DNA of 5,299 nt. Source: Deltaproteobacteria bacterium. Lineage in GTDB: Bacteria > Desulfobacterota > Syntrophobacteria > B119-G9. Each line of letters starts with the position of its first letter. The stretch's first letter is position 1. Both the position numbers and the translations under genes were made by a program. The stretch is taken from assembly GCA_003646715.1 (NCBI GenBank), contig QMLL01000148.1, positions 1 to 5,299 on the forward strand. The letters are read 5' to 3'. Under the pieces are notes generated by a model. That model saw only the letters and a program-made list of their open reading frames with translations, ran no database searches and was not told the origin of the DNA. This document shows positions 1 through 5,299 of this stretch, one piece after another.

Positions 1-581
1 ACATCACGGGAATTTTCTCTCCTGCATTTTGTTGCCCGAATTATTGACAGTATATTTTCCACTGCTTCTTCCAGGACATCATTTACCACTACATAATCGT
101 ACCACGGAGCCAGCAAAATTTCTCTTTTCGCTTCCTCAAGTCTCCTGTTTAGAGCTTCTTCAGATTCCGTCCCTCTTCCGGCAAGGCGATCTTTCAGTAC
201 ATTCATGGATGGAGGAAGAATGAAGATGGTTACGACATCACGCTTTCGAGCTCTAACCTGCGTTGCCCCCTTGACATCAATATCCAGTATAACATCGTAA
301 CCTTCGCCTAGTAGCTTCTCTACATAGGATCTATCTGTGCCGTAGTAATTGCCGAATACGCTGGCCCACTCCAGAAAATTTCCCCCAGCTATTCTAGATT
401 CGAATTCTTCCCTGCTTATGAAAAAATAGTCTACACCGTCTTTCTCACCCGTTCTGGGCTTTCTGGTAGTACAGGAAACCGAATACCGGATACTAGGGCA
501 ACGTCTTTCTATCTCCCGTCTTATGGTAGTCTTACCAGTCCCGGATGGAGCCGATATCACAAAGAGCATAGGATGATCCAT
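1..581 (-). CDS. gmk: Guanylate kinase, 3' end cut by window edge
   Basis: Guanylate kinase (EC 2.7.4.8) is a cytosolic nucleoside monophosphate kinase that transfers phosphate from ATP to GMP, giving GDP in purine nucleotide synthesis. The frame is open from ATG at 579-581 to the left edge, 193 complete codons; the family is usually about 200-210 residues, so only the extreme C-terminus is missing. Visible motifs: P-loop A-P-S-G-T-G-K-T (residues 11-18); GMP-binding segment S-C-T-T-R-K-P-R-x-G-E (36-46) with Y52; guanine-contact region E71 and YYGT (79-82); D-I-D-V-K-G-A (100-106), where the usual Q is K; and lid arginines R132, R136 and R147. No in-frame start lies upstream: an in-frame TAG is at 594-596. 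The ribosome site is weak (GAG about 5 nt before ATG), which fits translation coupled to remA 25 bp upstream. Identification is secure from the motifs and from the remA neighbour. Confidence 0.97.
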   Translation of the reverse strand, partial: MDHPMLFVISAPSGTGKTTIRREIERRCPSIRYSVSCTTRKPRTGEKDGVDYFFISREEFESRIAGGNFLEWASVFGNYYGTDRSYVEKLLGEGYDVILDIDVKGATQVRARKRDVVTIFILPPSMNVLKDRLAGRGTESEEALNRRLEEAKREILLAPWYDYVVVNDVLEEAVENILSIIRATKCRRENSRD

Positions 582-606
582 GTCTCGAACTTTCTACTCA
601 CAGAAT

Positions 607-876
607 CTACTTGCCGCTCGCTTCCTTTGTTGCGCCATCAGTGGAAAACCTCTGTGCAATAGTTTCAGCCTGGAGACCCGAGAGAATCACGTGGTTACTG
701 TCAGTAATGATTATGGCCCTGGTCTTCCGACCCATAGTGGCATCGATAAGCTTGTTTGCCTGTCTGGCATCTTCTTTCAAACGTTTCATTGGAGCAGATG
801 AGGGGGATACAATAGCTATTATCCTGTTAGCGACAACCGAATTCCCAAACCCAATGTTTAGCAATTTAAGGTCCAT
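607..876 (-). CDS. remA: RemA family (DUF370) DNA-binding regulator
   Basis: A complete 89-residue protein of the RemA/YlzA (DUF370) family. In Bacillus subtilis RemA is an oligomeric DNA-binding protein that activates biofilm-matrix and osmoprotection genes; its role outside Firmicutes is largely unknown, so the matrix role should not be assumed here. Family features are clear: N-terminal L-L-N-I-G-F-G-N (residues 5-12), V-x-A-N-R ending at R18, I-V-S-P-x-S-A-P (22-29), K-R (31-32), L-I-D-A-T-x-G-R-K-T-R-A (43-54), D-S-N-H-V-I-L-S (59-66) and the terminal E-T-I-A-Q-R-F. R18 and P29, positions known from B. subtilis loss-of-function mutants, are kept, as are the basic residues around 50-53. 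Length matches the family. ATG at 874-876 has a GAGAGG ribosome site 4 nt upstream, and an in-frame TAA at 901-903 rules out a longer start. It lies 25 bp ahead of gmk on the same strand, the classic remA-gmk order. The usual upstream partner yicC is absent. Confidence 0.96.
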   Translation of the reverse strand: MDLKLLNIGFGNSVVANRIIAIVSPSSAPMKRLKEDARQANKLIDATMGRKTRAIIITDSNHVILSGLQAETIAQRFSTDGATKEASGK

Positions 877-880
877 GGTA

Positions 881-886
881 CCTCTC
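881..886 (-). promoter_or_regulatory. Ribosome binding site of remA
   Basis: On the minus strand GAGAGG sits 4 nt before the remA ATG. It is the only good Shine-Dalgarno-like match near this start and, with the in-frame stop at 901-903, fixes the start codon. The spacing is slightly short. Confidence 0.7.
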
Positions 887-904
887 GCTTTAGTTGTTAT
901 TTAT

Positions 905-935
905 AATATACACTAGAGAAACAAAAACCTGGAAA
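905..935 (-). promoter_or_regulatory. Weak sigma70-like promoter candidate, remA-proximal
   Basis: Minus-strand TTTCCA (930-935, four of six matches to TTGACA) and TATATT (905-910, five of six to TATAAT) are separated by 19 nt, longer than optimal. An overlapping TATTAT at 903-908 would make the spacing worse. Transcription would start near 897 and give a leader of about 20 nt holding the GAGAGG site. The DNA is AT-rich here, so chance matches are likely. Confidence 0.25.
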
Positions 936-955
936 AGTTCTTCCTAATCTATCAT

Positions 956-968
956 CCCGATAATCGGG
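956..968. repeat. Perfect 13-bp palindrome CCCGATAATCGGG
   Basis: Two 6-bp arms, CCCGAT and ATCGGG, flank a single central base in an otherwise AT-rich intergenic region. As RNA only about four pairs could form around a five-base loop, so it looks more like a dimeric protein-binding site than a terminator, and no T-tract follows on either strand. A second short inverted repeat, CATC-AAAA-GATG (970-981), adjoins it. The palindrome lies upstream of the remA-proximal promoter candidate and inside the leader of the distal one. No regulator can be named. Confidence 0.45.
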
Positions 969-1069
969 GCATCAAAAGATGAAACCAAAGAGAAAATGAT
1001 GAATACAACTAAAGTACAAACTAAGCGTGAACTCCTCACTTTGGTCCGTTAAAAGCGAGTTTTATACTT

Positions 1070-1097
1070 AATATAATTGAAATCCCTTTTATATCAA
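1070..1097 (-). promoter_or_regulatory. Sigma70-like promoter candidate for remA-gmk
   Basis: On the minus strand TTGATA (1092-1097; five of six to TTGACA) is followed after 16 nt by TATATT (1070-1075; five of six to TATAAT). Transcription would start near 1063 and run through about 190 nt of leader into remA and gmk. This is the best promoter match seen between the large oxidoreductase gene and remA. AT richness makes a chance match possible. The element overlaps an AT-rich inverted repeat, AATTGA (1075-1080) with TCAATT (1094-1099). Confidence 0.45.
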
Positions 1098-1203
1098 TTC
1101 TAAAGTTTAAAGAAACCCTGATTAATCCACTTCAGACCCACAATGCGTAGCTATTTTATGTCGAACATGACCCTTCCATTATCCTCCGAATACCCGGATC
1201 AAC

Positions 1204-4200
1204 TCAAATAGCAGGTCGCAACATGTCATAACCCAGATCTTTCATGACTTCTTCGTGCCTGGCAAGCTCTTCCAGGCTAAAATTCCCTGTGATGTCCCAC
1301 TTCCCAACTTCGTGTTCTTCTATGCCAAGCAATTGCAAAAACTTCCACGCTTGCTGATCCTGAGGAGACTTATACTGGTCAATGTTTTTGAGAAGCTGGT
1401 AAAAAGTCGCAACCATACCCTTGCGAAGGGTAAAGATGTGCCCCACCACAACTCTTTTCCTCTTGCTTATTATTTCCACATTTTCCCTGGTCAGCAACCT
1501 CAGTGCCTCCAGGCACCGGAACAATTCCAGCCTGTTCAGCTTTGGGTTCATCAACAGGTAGTGCAAAAATGATTGGGGGAAGAATCTCAGCGCACTGGTT
1601 ACAGGGTTGGCAGCCGTTTTCCCCAGGCCGCACTGACTTCCAGCCTTCACGGCATCTCCCTTTGCCCAGAGAGCATGGATATGCAGGCTGAGCCCCTCAC
1701 CATTTAAAATGGTATCCAGGGTTCGCCCCAGAGAGGCTGTGCCTCCAAGACATGACGGGCATTGACCGCACGATTCCTCTTCCAGCCAATCAGTAAAATG
1801 CCTTGCCAGTCTTACCACGTTATCATCTTCACCTATAAAAACCAGGCCTCCGGATCCCAGCATAGCACCAACCTGGTTAAAGATGTCGAAGTCAAGAGGT
1901 GTATGCAGCAGGTACTCACGAATTCCCGTAAGGGAGAGTATTGCTCCTGAAGGTCCTCCTATCTGGACACCGGCCAGTTTCTTCTCTTCCTTTATACCGC
2001 CGCAAATGTTTATTATGTCTTTTAGCGTACGGCCAAAGCGTACCTCCACCAGTCCTGTCTGTTTAACAATACCGGCAACGGAGAAAATTTTCGTTCCGCC
2101 ACTGTTTTTGTATCCCTGTCTTTTAAACCACCTGCCACCACGCTGTATAATTAGAGGAACGTTGGCAAATGTTTCTACGTTATTGAGAAGGGTTGGTTTG
2201 CCCCAGAGCCCTCTTCTTGAATTCGAGATTGCCTTCAAGGTTGGCTCTGCCGGTTTACCCTCAATAGCCCTCATAATGGCCCTTTTTTCACCGGCAACAA
2301 ATGCTCCAGCACCAAGGCGTATCTCAAGGTCGAAATCCAGTCCTTCGATTCCACAGATATTTTTACCCAGAAAACCACGCCTCCTTGCCTGGAACAGAGC
2401 GTTTTCAATTCGCCTTACCGCATCTTCATATTCTTTACGCACGTAAATGACACCGTATCTAGCATTTATTGCAAGAGCGGCTATTATCATTCCTTCGATA
2501 AGCAAGTGCGGCTTTTCCTGGATCAAGGTACGGTCCATGAACGCTCCGGGGTCTCCCTCGTCGCCGTTTGCCACAATTAGTTTTATCGAATCTTTGTTCT
2601 CGTCCTTCGAGTCTATCGTTACCACAGCACGATAAAGTCCTTCCCATTTTCTACCCGTAGGAAACCCTGCTCCTCCTCTTCCACGCAAGTTCGATTCTTT
2701 TATCTGGGTTATGATCTCTTCGGAAGTCCATCGCTTACCGCCGTTCAACCCCAAGATAGTTTTGAGCGCCTGGTACCCGCCATGTTCAATATAGGAATCA
2801 ATGTTATCCGGATCCACACCAGCAGCAAAACCCAGCAGGATCCTATCTTGTTTTTTAATAAATTCAGGATCTTCCTTCTCATGGCGACGCGTAGGAATTC
2901 CTCGCTCTTCCTCAAGCACAGCCCTGGCATTAGGGCCATCAAACGTTATAGACCCGTTGTCGCCATCTCTGATTTCCACGACAATCGTGTTTGAATTGAT
3001 CTCTCCCAGTTCGTAGACCTCGTTCTCCATGCGCACAGCCACCACGTGATCTCGGATAACCACCAGCGGTTTCATTGTATGCTTAACTGCCTCTTCAAGG
3101 GCAATGTTCGGGAAATTGACAACGGCGGTAACCTGGTTTGCCTCATCCATTATCAGGCTACCGATGGATCTGGCACCAGAAGCTGTCACATATTCAAAAG
3201 AAACACTCCGCGACACAAGTTTCCCGAGTTCTCGACCATCTCCATTTTGCGCAAGGGTTAAATTTCCATTTGCATCAATGGCAACACCACACCCTATTAG
3301 CTCTTTTTCATTCCCGAGGTTAATGGCACCGGTTATTGTAAGTTTCTTCTTTAAAATTCTCTTGTGACCACGAGTTAAAACTCTCTTGATTCTATTGAGA
3401 AAACTAACCCGGTTCTCATAAGAAACTCCTTTGAGAAGCTGCTCAACCAGCCGTGGAATAGAATCCGGATCCACAGACGGAATAAAAGTATCTCCTGCTT
3501 TGACAACAGGAGCCATGTGGCAAACACCAAAACAATCCATCTCTATATACTGAATACCACAATCCGCCACCTGTCCCCTGTCAGCTCCAATCACCGCAGA
3601 AAGAGTCCGTGAAATGTGAGGCTGCCCCCTTAAAAAACAGGCGGTACCCTTGCATATGTAAATAATGATATCTCCACTGGGATCGGCGCTAAATTCCCTG
3701 TAAGAGGTAATTACCTTGATAACGTCAGTTGGATCCAGCCCCAGAGACGATACAATATTTGAAAATGCTTCAGGCGTTATGTATCCGAAAATACTCTGCA
3801 CTTCGTGAAGCACTCTGGGCAAGTATGCTCTGGGACCTAACCCGGAAATCACCGCATAAATATCTTTCCTCTTTTCCCTGTTGTAGATTGCCTCCACCAC
3901 ATCCGGGCGCAGATAAAATATCCTGAGCCACCATTTGATTTCGTCATTCGTGTAATTGACAGGTAACTCCGCATTTTCCGGCAACCTGTTGAATTTCTCC
4001 ACCTGCTGGTTAAGAAAATTGATTTGAGTGTCTTTCGAAGCATAAATACCAGCCAGTATCTTGTTATAGGATTCCGTGTTTTCAATTAGGGATCTGCAAA
4101 ATCTTGCGTGCCCTAGATCTCCGGGTTTTAGTTCGGGGAGTAAGAAAAGCGAAGCTCTCTCAAAATTCTTCAGCCCGATCTCCCTTCCCTCCTCTGAAGC

Positions 4201-5299
4201 CAGCTTTACACCCTCTTCATATAAAGTTTTCCAGGCTACTACAGGATTTTCATCGAGCACATCAGCTACAACCTGTTTTCTCCTATCTTCGGGAATACCG
4301 AGCGCAAGAGCCATGGCATTGACCATTAATTCATAGCTTGAAGCGTCAATAGCTTTACTGCCAGAAGCATTTTTCTGGAGATATCTTCTGGCGGCTGCCA
4401 CTCTCTCAAGATTCGCACGAGCTTCACTAATCATTCCCGTAATGATCTTTTCGTACTCCAGATGGTCTTCATGTCTCATGTTCTCCAGCAGAGCCAGTTC
4501 ATCCATCAATCCACTATATATTTCTGGCATATCATTCAAAAATTCCAGGATCATTTCGAAAATATCACGCTCTCTCCAATCCTGTCTTGACATGAATGCT
4601 TTGACCAGTTCACTTGCTTTACCCATTGCATCCAGCAAACCCTCGCTCTTGCGGAACAGCTCAATAATCTCCCTTTCAACATTCTCGGCATTGTGATACG
4701 TGTTTCGTATTTCTTCCAGTGAATGTCGTATAGCGCAAATTTCTTCTACCAGCGGCTCTAGATTGGGAGGAATTCGACTGTCCTGGGGTTCGTTCATCAG
4801 AGCATGTGCCTCAAGGTGATCTGCAAGAAATGCATCTGCTTCGGGCATCAACTTGAGCGCCTGATAGGAAAAGTTCGCAGTGTCTTTGGGCTCCAGGTGA
4901 GCCGCATGAACATAATTATCCCACACGCGAATTTTCTTGATATTGGTGAGATCCTTACTCTCCTGAAGCAACTCCCACTGTCTCTTAAGCCCTGCTTTTA
5001 TTTCTTCTATCCTTTTGGATGCTTTGGATGACAATTTACCAATAATATCAGAAAAATTTTCATCAAGCGGAATCTCCGCAATTACTTCTGAATCTTTGCC
5101 TTCTTCTACCGAAACCGAAACAAAACTGCTGGTTTTGCTCTCTGTTACGCCGGCAATAGAACTTTGTCCCTCTCCGGCAAGGTAAGTGCTGAAATAATCA
5201 TCCGCGAACGTTGTTTCAAGTTCCTTCACCTTCTTATCTCGCATCATGGTTAACTTACTTCTTGTCTCTTCCAGAGCTTCTTTTTCCAGATCACGCAAA
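1204..5299 (-). CDS. Fused NuoE/NuoF-type flavin Fe-S oxidoreductase subunit, 5' partial
   Basis: The frame is open from the right edge to TGA at 1204-1206, at least 1364 residues. Residues here are numbered from a TTG at 5296-5298 for convenience; the true start is probably outside the window, since no good ribosome site precedes the first ATGs (about residue 18). Domains: ~1-470, charged, mostly helical and unrecognised; ~475-625, NuoE-like thioredoxin fold with [2Fe-2S] ligands C549, C554, C589 and C593 (CKGTAC, CFGVC); ~650-810, unrecognised, probably beta-rich linker; ~820-1245, NuoF module with FMN loop R-G-R-G-G-A-G-F-P-T-G (872-882), N-G-D-E-G-D-P-G-A-F (911-920), SLBB region (~1068-1120) and N3 [4Fe-4S] ligands C1177, C1180, C1183 and C1223; ~1250-1364, unrecognised helical tail. 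The family is the diaphorase/flavin part of complex I, HoxF, HydB/HndC and NAD-dependent formate dehydrogenases: FMN takes hydride from NAD(P)H and passes electrons through Fe-S clusters. Typical NuoF is about 430 residues and HoxF about 600, so this one is unusually large. C-G-E-E-T is replaced by A-G-E-K-R (1002-1006), suggesting altered nucleotide use. There is no C-terminal ferredoxin domain. No membrane segment or signal peptide is evident, so it is probably cytosolic. The catalytic partner would be outside the window. Fold assignment is secure; substrate and partner are unknown. Confidence 0.93.
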   Translation of the reverse strand, partial: LRDLEKEALEETRSKLTMMRDKKVKELETTFADDYFSTYLAGEGQSSIAGVTESKTSSFVSVSVEEGKDSEVIAEIPLDENFSDIIGKLSSKASKRIEEIKAGLKRQWELLQESKDLTNIKKIRVWDNYVHAAHLEPKDTANFSYQALKLMPEADAFLADHLEAHALMNEPQDSRIPPNLEPLVEEICAIRHSLEEIRNTYHNAENVEREIIELFRKSEGLLDAMGKASELVKAFMSRQDWRERDIFEMILEFLNDMPEIYSGLMDELALLENMRHEDHLEYEKIITGMISEARANLERVAAARRYLQKNASGSKAIDASSYELMVNAMALALGIPEDRRKQVVADVLDENPVVAWKTLYEEGVKLASEEGREIGLKNFERASLFLLPELKPGDLGHARFCRSLIENTESYNKILAGIYASKDTQINFLNQQVEKFNRLPENAELPVNYTNDEIKWWLRIFYLRPDVVEAIYNREKRKDIYAVISGLGPRAYLPRVLHEVQSIFGYITPEAFSNIVSSLGLDPTDVIKVITSYREFSADPSGDIIIYICKGTACFLRGQPHISRTLSAVIGADRGQVADCGIQYIEMDCFGVCHMAPVVKAGDTFIPSVDPDSIPRLVEQLLKGVSYENRVSFLNRIKRVLTRGHKRILKKKLTITGAINLGNEKELIGCGVAIDANGNLTLAQNGDGRELGKLVSRSVSFEYVTASGARSIGSLIMDEANQVTAVVNFPNIALEEAVKHTMKPLVVIRDHVVAVRMENEVYELGEINSNTIVVEIRDGDNGSITFDGPNARAVLEEERGIPTRRHEKEDPEFIKKQDRILLGFAAGVDPDNIDSYIEHGGYQALKTILGLNGGKRWTSEEIITQIKESNLRGRGGAGFPTGRKWEGLYRAVVTIDSKDENKDSIKLIVANGDEGDPGAFMDRTLIQEKPHLLIEGMIIAALAINARYGVIYVRKEYEDAVRRIENALFQARRRGFLGKNICGIEGLDFDLEIRLGAGAFVAGEKRAIMRAIEGKPAEPTLKAISNSRRGLWGKPTLLNNVETFANVPLIIQRGGRWFKRQGYKNSGGTKIFSVAGIVKQTGLVEVRFGRTLKDIINICGGIKEEKKLAGVQIGGPSGAILSLTGIREYLLHTPLDFDIFNQVGAMLGSGGLVFIGEDDNVVRLARHFTDWLEEESCGQCPSCLGGTASLGRTLDTILNGEGLSLHIHALWAKGDAVKAGSQCGLGKTAANPVTSALRFFPQSFLHYLLMNPKLNRLELFRCLEALRLLTRENVEIISKRKRVVVGHIFTLRKGMVATFYQLLKNIDQYKSPQDQQAWKFLQLLGIEEHEVGKWDITGNFSLEELARHEEVMKDLGYDMLRPAI

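Larger units (their letters stand above)
877..1203. other. AT-rich intergenic region before remA, no gene seen
   Basis: This 327-bp gap separates the stop of the large oxidoreductase gene (TGA at 1204-1206) from the remA start. No frame on either strand gives a credible protein, and no yicC remnant was recognised although yicC often precedes remA. It contains two promoter candidates reading toward remA, the 13-bp palindrome at 956-968, and a 7-bp inverted repeat pairing ACCAAAG (984-990) with CTTTGGT (1039-1045) that encloses a small GTGA/TCAC repeat (1027-1039). The latter repeats could fold in the leader RNA but are within what chance can give. No GC-rich hairpin followed by a T-run was found that could end the large gene's transcript, so its 3' end is undefined. 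Confidence 0.6.

Noticed and set aside
611..916. Plus-strand open frame of 101 codons opposite remA
   Set aside because: It is the complement of the clear DUF370 coding region. Its apparent hydrophobic segments arise from the reverse reading of remA codons.
956..968. Palindrome as an intrinsic terminator for the large gene
   Set aside because: The arms leave only one central base, so the RNA stem would be about four pairs. No T-tract follows on the minus strand, and it lies about 240 bp past the stop codon.
1075..1099. AATTGA/TCAATT inverted repeat as a terminator
   Set aside because: Six AT-rich pairs around a 13-nt loop would be unstable, and there is no T-run. It overlaps the promoter candidate and is within chance for AT-rich DNA.
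877..1203. tRNA, small RNA, CRISPR or mobile-element remains in the intergenic region
   Set aside because: No cloverleaf arms, regularly spaced repeats, target-site duplications or transposase fragments were seen on either strand.
2281..2295. Frameshift or sequencing error at the A-run (GAAAAAAGG) behind the A-G-E-K-R motif
   Set aside because: Motifs on both sides are in the same frame (G-A-G-A-F before, A-I-x-x-A-I-E-G and G-L-W-G-K-P-T after), so no indel is present. Two substitutions would be needed just to restore E-T, and the nearby PPFPA replacement is independent of this run.
1883..2446. Plus-strand open frame of 187 codons opposite the NuoF module
   Set aside because: It lies wholly antisense to the FMN/NAD-binding and SLBB coding region, whose minus-strand frame shows strong family motifs. 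Its Ser/Pro/Arg-rich translation resembles no family and looks like a shadow frame.
5296..5298. TTG as the real start of the large oxidoreductase gene
   Set aside because: The frame is open at the window edge, so upstream sequence cannot be judged. The first residues look like the interior of a charged helix. I treat the gene as 5' partial.

Overview
The window holds three protein-coding genes, all on the minus strand, in moderate-GC DNA. Reading along transcription, from high to low coordinates, they are: (1) a very large CDS, open at the right edge, encoding a fused NuoE-NuoF-type flavin/iron-sulfur oxidoreductase subunit; (2) an AT-rich intergenic region of 327 bp; (3) a complete remA (DUF370) gene; and (4) after 25 bp, gmk (guanylate kinase), which runs off the left edge just before its expected C-terminus.

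Organism: remA followed directly by gmk is a conserved pair in Firmicutes and in Desulfobacterota (former Deltaproteobacteria) and related anaerobes. A giant NuoE/NuoF fusion protein of soluble-hydrogenase or formate-dehydrogenase type also points to an anaerobe. A syntrophic or sulfate-reducing member of Desulfobacterota is my best guess. This is an inference from gene content, not a phylogenetic result.

Layout: 1204-5299 is one uninterrupted reading frame of at least 1364 residues. From its N-terminus it contains about 470 residues of unrecognised, largely helical, charged sequence; a NuoE-like [2Fe-2S] thioredoxin-fold domain with all four ligand Cys; about 170 residues of an unrecognised, probably beta-rich linker; a NuoF-like module (FMN site, SLBB domain, four-Cys [4Fe-4S] N3 site); and an unrecognised helical tail of about 115 residues. 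The most unusual point is in the nucleotide-binding part of the NuoF module. The nearly invariant C-G-E-E-T stretch is A-G-E-K-R, and the PPFPA segment that helps bind NADH is replaced by A-I-S-N-S followed by two Arg. The FMN and iron-sulfur motifs are intact, so the protein looks functional but probably has altered nucleotide preference (NADPH is one candidate).

The intergenic region 877-1203 carries a good sigma70-like promoter candidate reading toward remA-gmk. That promoter would give a leader of about 190 nt containing a perfect 13-bp palindrome (CCCGATAATCGGG). A second, weaker promoter candidate lies close to remA. No convincing intrinsic terminator was found for the large gene. The oxidoreductase is probably unrelated in function to remA-gmk, which look like an independently transcribed housekeeping/regulatory pair.
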